Position numbers and translations under genes: made by a program. 64,000 nt of DNA from positions 1 to 64,000 of the forward strand of contig JAPLAU010000018.1 in assembly GCA_026393115.1 (NCBI GenBank). Reading direction: 5' to 3'. The DNA comes from Actinomycetota bacterium (GTDB taxonomy: Bacteria > Actinomycetota > Actinomycetes > S36-B12 > CAIYMF01). A model generated the notes under the pieces. It was not told the origin of the DNA, made no database searches, and saw nothing but the letters and a program-made list of their open reading frames with translations. Shown here piece after piece: positions 8,193-17,470 of the stretch. The first letter of the stretch is position 1. The number at the start of each line of letters is the position of its first letter.

Positions 8193-9476
8193 TTAGAGAG
8201 CGGAACCGAAACCGGGGTTCACCGGCGTCGGGTACGGCGGCACCGTGGGGGGTTGCGAACACGTGTTGCTGATCTTTTCCCCCGCGAGAATACGCTGGAA
8301 CCAACTACCCGCGACCGTACCGCCCATTTCTCCCATGTGATTGTGGCCCTGCCCACCGAGCCACACCGACGTCAGGTTCGATCCCGCTGCGCACCACTTC
8401 TGTTCGAGCAGCGAGGTCGTATTCGGAATCACCACCTGATCGGCAGTGCCCTGAATGATCAACACTGGAAGGTCGGTGATCGGCGCGGGCGTCTGCGCAG
8501 TGAGTGCTGCCTTCCACTGCGGATTGTCGATCGGGTTAGTGCTGAAATACGTGATGCCAATATTCTGGCGCACCAGTCCACCGAGCGCTGCAGTCTTGAG
8601 GCAGTCAGTGGCGAGATTCTCCGTCGAATTGACCTGATCCGCCGCAATCACCGCCGACAGCGGAAGATTCGGGTACTGGGTCGGCCAGCCGTACGCAACC
8701 TCCGGGCCGATGACCCACGAAACCGTTTCATCCCACTGCTCGTCAACGAGCGGCACGAGTTCGGCAGCCGGCGCCGCTGCCGCGACGGCGACGAGGTTGA
8801 GCTCCGGTGCCAGATTCTTCGCAAGATCACCCGTCCACAGTGCTGACTGCCCGCCTTGTGAGTGTCCGTAAACCATCCACGTCGTGCTGGCGCCTGAGTC
8901 TTTGAACTCGCGCGCGGCTCGCACCGAATTCACCACGTCGTTCGCTTCGGCCTGACCCACGAGGTACTGCGAGATACCCGGAGTTCCAAGGCCTGCGTAA
9001 TCAGTCGCGACAATCACATAGCCGAAGCTGATCATTTGCAGCATCCACGGCTCGGTCAACTGACTGCTGATCGGCTCGTCGCGACGCGATGGCGCGCACG
9101 CATCACCGAGACCTACCGTGGGGTGCGCCCACGCCACCACGGGCCGTCCACCGGCAGGCGCCGGGCTATCGGGAATGAGCAGCATGCCGCTACTGACGGT
9201 TGGTGATCCGTCGGCCTTCTGCGAGACGTAGAGAATGCGGAAGGTGGAGGCTCCTGTCAACGTCGCACCGAGCGGTTCAGAACGCAGCAGCGTGCCGGGC
9301 TTCGTTGACGGAAGCGGATCGGGCGGCGTGTAGAACGGATCGAGCGCTTCCTGCCGCTGATCGGCTTGCGTGCGTGATCCGAGGAATCGCGCCACTTGGG
9401 TCGTCAGGCCCACAAGCACGAGTGCAAGCACGACCAGCCCGAGTACTTTCCACCACTTCATACCGCCAGTGTCCAC
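8193..9476 (-). CDS. secreted or membrane-anchored lipase (LIP family alpha/beta hydrolase)
   Basis: The 427-residue product has an N-terminal hydrophobic segment (KVLGLVVLALVLVGL) that acts as a signal or anchor. The catalytic serine is in GHSQG (S206); acid and histidine candidates are in IQGTADQVV and GQGHNHMG near the C-terminus. It resembles secretory lipases (PF03583), which hydrolyse acylglycerols and esters. The start is uncertain: GTG at 9476 directly follows GAGGAAAGG, while ATG at 9461 (MKWWKVLGL) gives a more usual signal peptide. It is co-oriented with the oxidoreductase 16 bases downstream. Confidence 0.82.
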   Translation of the reverse strand: MDTGGMKWWKVLGLVVLALVLVGLTTQVARFLGSRTQADQRQEALDPFYTPPDPLPSTKPGTLLRSEPLGATLTGASTFRILYVSQKADGSPTVSSGMLLIPDSPAPAGGRPVVAWAHPTVGLGDACAPSRRDEPISSQLTEPWMLQMISFGYVIVATDYAGLGTPGISQYLVGQAEANDVVNSVRAAREFKDSGASTTWMVYGHSQGGQSALWTGDLAKNLAPELNLVAVAAAAPAAELVPLVDEQWDETVSWVIGPEVAYGWPTQYPNLPLSAVIAADQVNSTENLATDCLKTAALGGLVRQNIGITYFSTNPIDNPQWKAALTAQTPAPITDLPVLIIQGTADQVVIPNTTSLLEQKWCAAGSNLTSVWLGGQGHNHMGEMGGTVAGSWFQRILAGEKISNTCSQPPTVPPYPTPVNPGFGSAL

Positions 9477-9541
9477 CCTTTCCTCACCTCAACTGACGGC
9501 ATCTCGCGCTTTCGGGACGTTCAGCCCGTAACGTTTCGGCC

Positions 9542-9991
9542 ATGACCGTTGACCCCGAAGCTGATCCGAAGCCCGAACGCGGCGGCGCCTACGACTACCG
9601 CGGCGGCGTGCGCCCCGAGTACGCACCCGAGCGCGATGGCGATCCTGATCCGGGTGAAATCGTGTGGGCGTGGGTTCCGTACCAAGAAGATCCCAACGTC
9701 GGCAAAGACCGACCCATCGTGTTGGTGGGACACGCCCTCGATGCCGACGGTGACTTCGTGGCGTTCATGCTGTCGAGTAAAGACCGCACCGGCTATCCCG
9801 GCTGGATCGCAATCGGCGCCGGCGCGTGGGATGGCGAGCATCGGCAATCATGGGTGCGCGTTGACCGACCGCTAGCGATCTCAGGCGACGCGGTGAGGCG
9901 CGAAGGTGCGGGCCTCACACCCGAGCAGTTTCAGGCAGTTGCCCAGCAGGCAGTTGAGGTGTTTGAGGGCCATGGAACAATAGGCGCGTGA
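9542..9991 (+). CDS. PemK/MazF-family protein
   Basis: A 149-residue protein with the PemK/MazF fold. After an acidic N-terminal extension rich in P, D and E comes GEIVWAWVPYQEDPNVGKDR, the hallmark of an actinobacterial MazF-like branch, then LSSKDRTGYPGWIAIG. Classical members are sequence-specific mRNA interferases. No antitoxin gene is upstream or downstream; instead the stop overlaps the start of the DUF1990 gene (GTGA), a pairing known in other actinobacteria. It may therefore not be a classical toxin. ATG at 9542. Confidence 0.78.
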   Translation: MTVDPEADPKPERGGAYDYRGGVRPEYAPERDGDPDPGEIVWAWVPYQEDPNVGKDRPIVLVGHALDADGDFVAFMLSSKDRTGYPGWIAIGAGAWDGEHRQSWVRVDRPLAISGDAVRREGAGLTPEQFQAVAQQAVEVFEGHGTIGA

Positions 9992-10593
9992 CCCTCTCTC
10001 GCCACAAGATCGACGCCGGTGCCGCCCGTAGTTTGCTCGGCCGCGCCAAGAACAAGCCGCTCACCTACGACGCCGTCGGAATGTCGCTGGGCCAAGTGCC
10101 CGCGCCCGATGGGTTCCGTGAGTACACGGCCTCGCGCGTGGTCGGAACGGGCGACGAAGCGTTTCGCAACATCGGCTACGCCCTCATGCACTGGGACGTG
10201 CACCGCGCCGCGGGCCTGTTCGTTCAGCCCGACGTCAACGTGGTGCGCGAAGGCGATGCTGTCTCGGTCGCCGTGCACAGCGCCCCGTTCCTGTCAGCTG
10301 TCGGCTGCTGCCGCGTCGTTGAGGTCATCGCCACCGGCCGTTCCATTGGATTTGCGTACGGAACCCTGCCGGGCCACCCCTCACTCGGTGAAGAATCGTT
10401 CATCCTCACGCACCGCGACGACGACCAGGTCGAACTGGCCATCCACGCGTTCTCGCGGCCCGCAATTTGGTACGTGAAGCTCGCCGGCCCCCTCGGTCGT
10501 GCGATTCAGCATCGAGTCGGCAAGAAGACGTTGACCGGCGCGGCTTCGCTGGCCACCGTGTCACCGGTCACAGAGGCCAAAACGGCGCCCTAA
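9988..10593 (+). CDS. DUF1990 family protein
   Basis: A 201-residue cytoplasmic protein of the DUF1990 family (PF09348), whose biochemical role is unknown. Recognisable segments are LTYDAVGMSLG, GYALMHWDVHRAAGLFV, FAYGTLPGHPSLGEESFIL and the C-terminal FSRPAIWYVKLAGPL. The GTG start overlaps the stop of the MazF-like gene by four bases, so the two are translationally coupled and probably act together. No signal peptide or membrane segment. Confidence 0.82.
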   Translation: MTLSRHKIDAGAARSLLGRAKNKPLTYDAVGMSLGQVPAPDGFREYTASRVVGTGDEAFRNIGYALMHWDVHRAAGLFVQPDVNVVREGDAVSVAVHSAPFLSAVGCCRVVEVIATGRSIGFAYGTLPGHPSLGEESFILTHRDDDQVELAIHAFSRPAIWYVKLAGPLGRAIQHRVGKKTLTGAASLATVSPVTEAKTAP

Positions 10594-10783
10594 GGCGCTC
10601 AAGTTCCTCGCCTCATCGACCGATCCTCTAAATGAGGGACACGTCACAGACCGTTATGTCCTGATTTGTGATGTGACTTGGTGCTCACGTGGCACCTGAC
10701 ACCGTTTGTTCACGTCAAAGTAGAGGTACGGACACAGTGCACCGGCACGATGAAACCACAAGAGTCAGCAGGGGGTGGAGCGC

Positions 10784-12424
10784 ATGAGGCGGCAGCCGAT
10801 GCGCGCGCGCCTAGTCGCGGCCATTTCCGGCTCGGTTGCCTTGGCGGCCGTGGTCACCGGGGCCGTATGGCTTCCCGCCCACGCCACTGACACCACGACG
10901 TCGCCGGCCAGCACCAGTGCCTCCTCCAGCGCCACGGTTGAGCCCCATTCCCTGACTGATGACCTAGGCCCCATTCCGAAAAAGCCCGCTGAACTCGTTG
11001 CCTACCGCGCTGAGGTACGCAAGCGGGTCGCACTGGCAGGACAGCAGCGCAAGGAAGCCGACGCCGCGCTTGCCGAGGCCAACCGCGACGCCTCTCAGGC
11101 CGCCAAGTCCGCCGCTCTCGCCGAGCAGCAGGCGGCCGACGCACGCGATCGCCTGACGTTGTGGGCGAGTTACCTGTACCGCGTCAATGGCGGTGACGGA
11201 TTGCTCGCAGCAATCTTCAATGACAAGAATGCCGACCCGCTCGAGTTCATTCGCGGTGCCTCCGACGCCAACGCATTTTCCGACTCATTCGTCGCCGACG
11301 TACAGAACGCCCACGACGCCGCACTCGCAGCAACGGCCGCCTCATCACGCGCCTCGGAAGCACGCGAGCGAGCCATTAACCGCGCAGCAGCAGTTGAAGG
11401 TGCCCGCAAGGCCCTCGTTGACCTCCTCGCCTGGATTCAGCCGCCCCCGACGTTGACTGCGCCCACTGCCACTGAGTACGGCAAGTCCGGCCCTCAGACG
11501 ATGATCGACGGACGTTCCTGCCCGACCACGGCGCCAAGTAACACCCTGCGCGACGGCAGCGACTCGCTCGGCGCTTCCAAGCTCTGCCAAGACGCGGTCG
11601 CACAAGCCGCGACTCCGCAGGCAGCTCTGGCCATTCAGGCTGCGTTCCAGATGCTCGGCGCCCCGTACGCATGCGGCGGTATCGGACGCCAGGATCCCTT
11701 CCGCTTCGACTGCTCGTCACTCGTGTCCCGCGCCTACTACCTCGGTGCCGGAATCGACACCGCTGGTAAAGACTGGGCGCCGTCGACTCGCGACATGGTT
11801 CCGTGGGATGGCGTTCCGCTCGCGTGGTGGGCCTCATACGTTGACCCGCAATTCCTTCGCCCTGGCGACATCGTGCTCTACGACACCGGAGGCGCCGCTT
11901 ACCGCCACGTTGTGATGTACATCGGCAACGGCTACATGTTGCACACCAACGCATGCGGCGATGTCGCGCACGTCAGTTCATTCTGGGGAACGGGCAACGG
12001 CCACTCGGGCTTCCTCGTGGTGCGCCGCGTGATCACACCCGGTGGCTACCGCATTCCTGACCCCAAGCCGATTCCGACGGGCGCTGGCGTGATTGCGAAG
12101 CCCGATCCCGGCGCTGGCGATCCGAAGGTCACGGTGCCGACTCCGTCTCCGAAGCCGACGCCGTCGCCCACTCCGTCAGTCTCGCCGACAGGCGCCCCGA
12201 CAACCTCACCGAGCGATACGTCCACCGGCGATCCCTCATCGAGCGACACCCCCACCGGCGATCCGTCATCGACGACACCGAGTGACACCCCCACCGGCGA
12301 TCCGTCGTCAACGTCACCAAGTAACACCGCCACCGGCGGTCCGTCGTCAACGTCACCAAGTGGATATCCCTCGACAAGCACCACGAATTCAGCGACAGCA
12401 ACCCCGACGGATTCGCCGACGTAG
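10784..12424 (+). CDS. secreted NlpC/P60 peptidoglycan endopeptidase with coiled coil (RipA-like)
   Basis: The product (546 residues from ATG 10784; ribosome site AGGGGGTG) has a signal peptide ending near AHA, an alanine-rich coiled coil at about residues 65-215, and an NlpC/P60 domain at about 285-410 that cuts peptide stems of peptidoglycan. The catalytic cysteine is in FRFDCSSLVS (about residue 309) and the histidine in YRHVVMYIG (about 373). The C-terminal ~130 residues are a Pro/Ser/Thr-rich tail with TGDPSS repeats, probably a wall-spanning linker. The architecture is that of actinobacterial Rip hydrolases used in cell separation. An in-frame GTG at 10775 is an alternative start. Confidence 0.85.
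   Translation: MRRQPMRARLVAAISGSVALAAVVTGAVWLPAHATDTTTSPASTSASSSATVEPHSLTDDLGPIPKKPAELVAYRAEVRKRVALAGQQRKEADAALAEANRDASQAAKSAALAEQQAADARDRLTLWASYLYRVNGGDGLLAAIFNDKNADPLEFIRGASDANAFSDSFVADVQNAHDAALAATAASSRASEARERAINRAAAVEGARKALVDLLAWIQPPPTLTAPTATEYGKSGPQTMIDGRSCPTTAPSNTLRDGSDSLGASKLCQDAVAQAATPQAALAIQAAFQMLGAPYACGGIGRQDPFRFDCSSLVSRAYYLGAGIDTAGKDWAPSTRDMVPWDGVPLAWWASYVDPQFLRPGDIVLYDTGGAAYRHVVMYIGNGYMLHTNACGDVAHVSSFWGTGNGHSGFLVVRRVITPGGYRIPDPKPIPTGAGVIAKPDPGAGDPKVTVPTPSPKPTPSPTPSVSPTGAPTTSPSDTSTGDPSSSDTPTGDPSSTTPSDTPTGDPSSTSPSNTATGGPSSTSPSGYPSTSTTNSATATPTDSPT
12211..12363 (+). repeat. in-frame tandem repeats coding for a P/S/T/G-rich tail
   Basis: Four imperfect copies of a unit built around CCACCGGCGATCC, with SDTPTGDPSS-type translations, inside the 3' end of the NlpC/P60 gene. 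Such repeats can vary in copy number without breaking the frame. Confidence 0.7.
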
Positions 12425-12569
12425 CTTTCGCGAGCCGAATGCGCACCAAGAGTCGTCTGCCGTTCACGTTTTCTTCACTCGCGAAGCTGCCGCGCGTTAA
12501 CGCCTGTGCCTAGGCTTGCGAACGAGGTCTATTCCGCCTCGTTTGAGCGCTGCGCTGAGAGGGGGATGC

Positions 12570-13853
12570 ATGCACGGGCTGGCTCGCGTAGGGCTCTCAG
12601 TCGCCGTCGCCGCCACTGGCGTTGCCGCGGCTCCTCGAATTCTGCCCGCGCTCGCCAACGCTGCTCACTCTGTTGGCGCCTACTCCATTGTGAGCGCTCC
12701 CTATGGCACCAACACCGCAGTGGCTCCCGGCATCGCAGGACTGCTGAGCACCAGCGCCATCATTAACGCCCGAGGTGACGCCCTTGCACCGGCACCCACC
12801 GTCACCCCCGATGCGCTGGCGTACGGAACTCGCTCTCTCGCAGCCAGCGCTGATGCGTCTGACCCCCTCACCGTTGTCTACGTCGGCGATGTGTCACCGC
12901 CCGCCCGTCACACTGTTGCGCCCGTTTCGCCCGCGGCGCCCGTCGACTCGACGGCGCTCGACACCAGCGACAGCAACATCTCCGTCACGATTCCGCCGGT
13001 GTCATTTGGTGCCACCGACGGCCTGCCCGCAACCCTGCAGCGCGGACAGAGTTACACCGTGACGTTCCCCGTCATCGGTGCAGATCGTACGGTCATGCAA
13101 AGCGCCAGCATCATCGGTCGCGGTCTCGTACTCGATCCTGCGTGCAGCAATTATCCACTGCTACCGGGCGCAGTCACCTATGTCACCTGCACCGTCACCG
13201 TGCGCGCTAACGCCCTCGGTGCACAAGTGCGCGGCTCAGCTAATGGCATCGGTTCGCGCATTGTGCGACACGCTGTCGACTCGGCAAGTAGAGCGACCGC
13301 CATCGTCACCGCCACACCGTCGGCCACCACCGTTGGCTACGGCGCACCCCGTTCGCTCGTAGTCGATGTCACCGCGCCTGGGTACACACCGACGGGCACA
13401 GTCACGATCACAGTTGACGGATCGACAGTCCTTCCTGCTGCTCGCCTCGCCTCGGGTTCAGTGGCCGTAGCGCTTCCTGCCAACTTGTCGCTCGGCACTC
13501 ACTCGCTGGTCGCGAAATACAACGGCGATAGTTGGGTGAGCAGCGTGACAGTGGCCACCACGTCGGTCACCGTGGTCAAGGCGCAAGCGATAATCGACGC
13601 GTCGAGCGAACTGGGATTCACCGGAGTGCTCATCACCGTGGCGGTCGGCGCTCAAGGAATCTCGACGGTGACGGGAACCGTAACGGTGTCGGAAGCTTCG
13701 ACGACGCTGACCTCAGCACCACTGAGTAGCGGAGTGGCCAAACTCGGACTTCCCCCGACATTGACGTCCGGCAATCACACATTGACCGTTACCTACGGCG
13801 GATCCTCCACGGTCGCGCCGACGACAACACAGTTGATCGTGGCGATTCCGTAG
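12570..13853 (+). CDS. secreted protein with two bacterial Ig-like (Ig3-type) repeats
   Basis: The product (427 residues from ATG 12570, preceded by GAGAGGGGG) has a signal peptide with cleavage near ANA-AH. Residues ~60-250 are not recognised. Residues ~255-345 and ~345-427 are Ig-like repeats with the pattern GTVTITVDG...LSLGTHSLVAKYNGDSW and GTVTVSEAS...LTSGNHTLTVTYGG, as in surface adhesins and wall proteins. It has no membrane anchor or sorting motif, so it is presumably released or non-covalently bound. It follows the NlpC/P60 gene by 145 bases on the same strand. Confidence 0.65.
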   Translation: MHGLARVGLSVAVAATGVAAAPRILPALANAAHSVGAYSIVSAPYGTNTAVAPGIAGLLSTSAIINARGDALAPAPTVTPDALAYGTRSLAASADASDPLTVVYVGDVSPPARHTVAPVSPAAPVDSTALDTSDSNISVTIPPVSFGATDGLPATLQRGQSYTVTFPVIGADRTVMQSASIIGRGLVLDPACSNYPLLPGAVTYVTCTVTVRANALGAQVRGSANGIGSRIVRHAVDSASRATAIVTATPSATTVGYGAPRSLVVDVTAPGYTPTGTVTITVDGSTVLPAARLASGSVAVALPANLSLGTHSLVAKYNGDSWVSSVTVATTSVTVVKAQAIIDASSELGFTGVLITVAVGAQGISTVTGTVTVSEASTTLTSAPLSSGVAKLGLPPTLTSGNHTLTVTYGGSSTVAPTTTQLIVAIP

Positions 13854-13871
13854 AGCAGGTGGGGAGAAGAA

Positions 13872-14066
13872 TTAGTCCTTGTAGTTCTTCTTGAAATAGC
13901 GCTCGCGCCACTTGTCGGCCTTGGAGCGAAGGGCAATCAGAGCGATCAATTCATCCTTGCTCAAGGGCGCGGAATCACCTTTCATAAAACTGGCAATCGC
14001 CTCGACATAATCACTCTCGGCACCACGCCAGCGTCCGAGCGGGTCCTTCTCAATCTCCTTGGCCAT
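13872..14066 (-). CDS. small hypothetical protein, 64 aa
   Basis: A short charged protein that begins MAKEIEKDPLGRWRGAESDY and ends WRERYFKKNYKD. It is predicted helical and soluble, with no signal or membrane segment. The ATG at 14066 is preferred because the open frame further upstream is low-complexity and has no conserved look. I do not recognise the family. It sits in the convergent gap after the Ig-repeat gene and ends 18 bases from its stop. Confidence 0.6.
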   Translation of the reverse strand: MAKEIEKDPLGRWRGAESDYVEAIASFMKGDSAPLSKDELIALIALRSKADKWRERYFKKNYKD

Positions 14067-14145
14067 AACGGGACTGTAACCCCCGAAGGTTAACAAGCAA
14101 CGGCGCAGCCCCCAATCAGGCTCACTCCAACACGTGAGTCGTGAC

Positions 14146-16344
14146 TCACAACACTCGCCGAGGTGGGGAATCGGCGTGCCCGGTGGCATACCCCCGGTGG
14201 AGCGCTGACACGCGCACGACCAGATAGCGCCCACGATCGGCGGGCTTCGGCGTATATCGGGGAGTCGTTGCAAGCACGGTCGGCTTGCCCGTGGGCTTTC
14301 CGCCGGAAGCCCCGGGGTAGCGAAGCCACTGATAGCTGTACGAGATGCGCGTGGTCACCGCGGGCACCCACGCCCACGTGCCACGCGACGCCGAAGCAGC
14401 GGTTCGAACGCGAGGCGTGCTGATGATGCGTGGGCCGTAGGTCGAACGCGGTGTTCGCACGATGGGTGTGGGACCTAGCCCCACACGCGGTCCGTTCACG
14501 GTCACTTTCGTGGTGAGCCCATCGCGGTTCGTGGCAACCACAGTGCAACTGAGCCGCGCGTTGTACGTGTTCGAGGTCAGCAATCGACGCGCGCGGTAAC
14601 CGATCGTGCGCACGGCCGTTCCGCTGGTGTACTTCCACACGTAGCCGAAGTGAAGACCGCTTTGATTCCACGTACCCACCGAACACCCGACGGTTCCGCC
14701 CACCTTGGACGAGCCACTGATAACAGGCGCGGACACCACCTTCGCGGCCGTTGGTGCGGCACCCACCATGAGGGCCGGCGAGACCGCTGTTGCCGACAGT
14801 GAGTCAGGGTTGGTTCCGGTGACGTTGCAGGTAACGGTGCGCCCGACGTAGCTACTCGGAAGTGTTGCCGACATATCACTGGTGTTCATGGTGGTCACTG
14901 TGCGGAAGGGTGATCCGCTACCGGAGACATACCAGCGATACCGGTACGACAATCCTGCCTGCGTCCAGGTGCCGGCCGAGCAGGTGGCGCGCTGAGTGGC
15001 GCGCGCACCGGTGATCGAGGGACGTGTTGAGTTGACGGGTGCTACGGGATTCGGGCCACCGTAAACTGCCACTCCGATTGACGTGGCAGTCGTCGCCACA
15101 CCATCGCCGTTCGTTGCAGCGACGCGGCAGGTAATCGAGGCGCCGTAGTAGGCCTGCAGCAAGGTCGGCGACGTGTTGGTGAGATCGAGAACATCGCTGA
15201 CGGTGCTGAACACCGTGGTGTTGGCACCCACGGTGTACCGCCACTGGTACGCGTACGTGTAGGGCGAGTCACCGGGTGAATCCCAGCCGCCCGCCGCACA
15301 CGTCAGCGTCGAGCCGATCGTCGAAGTTCCGGAAATCGCGGGAGTAGCGCCAGTGAGTACAGGAGCGGGTCGGTTGACATGGCGAACGAGTCGGGTTGAC
15401 GTCGAGATGAGATAGCGCGGATTCGTTGGCGTGAATCGCGCGTAGTAGTGGTGGTCACCGTCGGTGGGACTCATCTCAGCTGTCGCAACCCCGGTCGCCG
15501 AATTCCACGAGGTGTACGGCGAATAGAAAAGCGGGTCGTCATCGTCATAGAACTCGACCGCACCGTCTTGGTGCGTTGAGTTGACCGCGCTCACAGTCGT
15601 CGACAACACGATCGTGGCGCCGTGGCTGAGCGGGTTAGTCGCGGGCGATGCGGTCGGCGTCGTGAGTGAGGTGCCGACCAATGAGGGTGCTGGATACAAC
15701 TGTCGCCAGGCGCCGGGATCGAGTCCGTCGATCACACCAAGATTTGGTGTGGGGTTGTATTCGATCACCGTGCGCCAGTAGGTTCCGTCGAGCGAATCGG
15801 TGAGTCGGAGTTCCAGAACGTTGGCGTAGGTGGAGGTGTAGTCGGTCCCGCTCGAATACGCGTACGCGGCACACGGAGGCAGCGTTGCGGCCTCAACATT
15901 CGCAGAGAGCGCAGGGTCGATGGCGATGAACGGTTGGCCTGCTGCGATTGACGTGCCGAACTCGGTACCGCCCGGCGGAAGTCCGCTCGGCCTAGGACTG
16001 AACACCACATTGCTCTGAATCGTTCGCGTGCACCACGACGCAGGGGCAACGGTCGGACTCGGCACGGCGACGGTGAAGGTGGCCGTCGTGGAATCAACGG
16101 TGGCTGTGGTCGACGCCGAAAGATACGCGCCGATGCTCGCGACGTCATCGCCTGAGAAAAGTTGGTCGCCCGCCGCGTCGAACAGGCCAAGCGATCCCTT
16201 CGCCTGGCCGCTCGAACCCACCTCATCAGCACCAACCCACGGTGGAGTTCCGGGGTAGGCCTGGGCGGGTGACAAAGTCAGTGGCGCAATCGTCGCCACG
16301 AGGGCAGCCGCCACCATGGCTACCAGACCCCGTCGAATAGTCAC
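14146..16344 (-). CDS. large secreted Ig-repeat protein with N-terminal YxGTPPW domain
   Basis: A surface protein of about 730 residues. After a signal peptide (cleavage near AQA-YPGTPPW) comes a ~200-residue domain shared with the products at 17471-19033 and 21240-23093: YPGTPPW, GSLGLFDAAGDQL, ANVLELRLTD, DGLDPGAWRQLYP. It is followed by one Ig3-type repeat and several repeats of the type VISGSSKVGGTVGCSVGTW...YVWKY, each with paired cysteines. No membrane anchor is seen. The start is uncertain: GTG at 16344 has AGGGAA almost in contact, and ATG at 16317 has no clear ribosome site. The gene is divergent from a lipoprotein gene and separated by it from the related block at 17-25 kb. Confidence 0.7.
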   Translation of the reverse strand: MTIRRGLVAMVAAALVATIAPLTLSPAQAYPGTPPWVGADEVGSSGQAKGSLGLFDAAGDQLFSGDDVASIGAYLSASTTATVDSTTATFTVAVPSPTVAPASWCTRTIQSNVVFSPRPSGLPPGGTEFGTSIAAGQPFIAIDPALSANVEAATLPPCAAYAYSSGTDYTSTYANVLELRLTDSLDGTYWRTVIEYNPTPNLGVIDGLDPGAWRQLYPAPSLVGTSLTTPTASPATNPLSHGATIVLSTTVSAVNSTHQDGAVEFYDDDDPLFYSPYTSWNSATGVATAEMSPTDGDHHYYARFTPTNPRYLISTSTRLVRHVNRPAPVLTGATPAISGTSTIGSTLTCAAGGWDSPGDSPYTYAYQWRYTVGANTTVFSTVSDVLDLTNTSPTLLQAYYGASITCRVAATNGDGVATTATSIGVAVYGGPNPVAPVNSTRPSITGARATQRATCSAGTWTQAGLSYRYRWYVSGSGSPFRTVTTMNTSDMSATLPSSYVGRTVTCNVTGTNPDSLSATAVSPALMVGAAPTAAKVVSAPVISGSSKVGGTVGCSVGTWNQSGLHFGYVWKYTSGTAVRTIGYRARRLLTSNTYNARLSCTVVATNRDGLTTKVTVNGPRVGLGPTPIVRTPRSTYGPRIISTPRVRTAASASRGTWAWVPAVTTRISYSYQWLRYPGASGGKPTGKPTVLATTPRYTPKPADRGRYLVVRVSALHRGYATGHADSPPRRVL

Positions 16345-16524
16345 TTCCCTATACGAACCCAGCCGGATGACTGCCGAATGGCCCGTTGGTGAATGGCAGG
16401 TGTCCGAAGCGGGACCATCACGCGCACGAACACCAAACAGTGTGTATGCGAGAGCTTCATCGGCCGAAACCACTCTCGGACGCTGGCAAACTAGACTCAC
16501 CCATCCATGAAGGAGTGCTTTGTC

Positions 16525-17271
16525 GTGTCGGTGAAGTCCCCCCTCATCGTGTCGCTCGCTCTTGCTGCCGCCCTCGCCGGCTGCAGTAGTCAGAGCACCG
16601 ATTCCGGCACTGGTTCGCCGACCCCCTCGGGCCCGTCAGCAAGTGCAACGGCCAGCGCCACCGAAAACGGAATCCGCGAACAGAGCGCCCCCGACATCGT
16701 GAAGACCGCCAGCACCAATGCCGCCGCCGCCACGTCGGTGCACCTGCAGGGCGACGGAACGTGCCCGAGTGGCAAGTTCCACGCCGACCTCGCCCTGTCG
16801 AATGACGGCCTCGGCCAAGGCGAAGTGAAGTTCTCTCCCTACACGCTCAAGATGGTGTCGACTCCCCAAACCTTGTATCTGCAAGCAGAGCCCGCCTTCT
16901 GGTCGTCAATGACGACAGACGCCGACGCCGCGAAGATCGGCTCGAAGTGGGTAGCAGTGCCCGCCTCAGGCAACCCGTGCCTGGCCGCGTTGGGGAGCCT
17001 GCAGTCAGTGGTGGCGGCCTACCTCACCTTCACGGGCATTCCGGTGAAGGAGAAGAGCCTCTCGGTTCACGGCGTGCCCGCTCAGCTGGTCAGCATCTCG
17101 CCCGACATCACCTTGTGGGTCAGCGCTGTCGGAACTCCGCTACCGGTGCAGATGAGCGAGGTGTCGTCGCAGACGAAGATGCTCTTCTCCGAATGGAGCA
17201 AGCCGGTCGTCATCACGGTGCCCAAGTCGTCCGACACGATCGACGCGTCAACGTTGGCGAAGAAGCCCTAG
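16525..17271 (+). CDS. LppX/LprAFG-like lipoprotein
   Basis: The product is a 248-residue lipoprotein with signal peptide and lipobox ALAGC. The GTG at 16525 is placed nine bases after AAGGAG, better than the ATG at 16507 that overlaps this site. After a Ser/Thr/Pro linker, residues ~55-245 resemble the half-barrel LppX/LprG fold, which carries lipids across the mycobacterial envelope: ATSVHLQGDG, VKFSPYTLKMVSTPQTLYLQ, and a GIPVKEKSLSVHGVPAQLVS segment. The family assignment rests on pattern only and needs a profile search. Confidence 0.6.
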   Translation: MSVKSPLIVSLALAAALAGCSSQSTDSGTGSPTPSGPSASATASATENGIREQSAPDIVKTASTNAAAATSVHLQGDGTCPSGKFHADLALSNDGLGQGEVKFSPYTLKMVSTPQTLYLQAEPAFWSSMTTDADAAKIGSKWVAVPASGNPCLAALGSLQSVVAAYLTFTGIPVKEKSLSVHGVPAQLVSISPDITLWVSAVGTPLPVQMSEVSSQTKMLFSEWSKPVVITVPKSSDTIDASTLAKKP

Positions 17272-17276
17272 GGCTG

Positions 17277-17456
17277 TCACTGAACCGCCGACTTCACAAT
17301 CGCCGGGTCGGCGGGCACTGGGGTTGACGCGCTCTTCACCCCAAGGAATGCCGTCACCAACAGCCCACCGGCCAACACGTACACCCACCAACGCGTGAAC
17401 ACTCCGCCCCGGGGCGCTTGCGCACCCCGGGGACGGACATCCTGCTCAGTTGCCAT
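17277..17456 (-). CDS. small single-pass membrane protein, 59 aa
   Basis: It starts at ATG 17456, 14 bases after the stop of the Ig-repeat gene on the same strand, and ends six bases from the convergent lipoprotein stop. It encodes a short polar N-terminus (MATEQDVRPRGAQAPRGG), one hydrophobic segment (WWVYVLAGGLLVTAFLGV) and a ~20-residue polar tail. It fills the gap exactly and looks like the last gene of the surface-protein block. The function is unknown; it could be a membrane partner of the upstream protein. The ribosome site is weak. Confidence 0.55.
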   Translation of the reverse strand: MATEQDVRPRGAQAPRGGVFTRWWVYVLAGGLLVTAFLGVKSASTPVPADPAIVKSAVQ

Positions 17457-17470
17457 CGCTAGATCGGCTC

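Noticed and set aside
10594-10783. Cyclic-di-AMP (ydaO) riboswitch in front of the NlpC/P60 gene
   Set aside because: Such riboswitches often precede these genes in actinobacteria, but the conserved core words are not present; only a weak GTCAC/GTGAC hairpin is seen.
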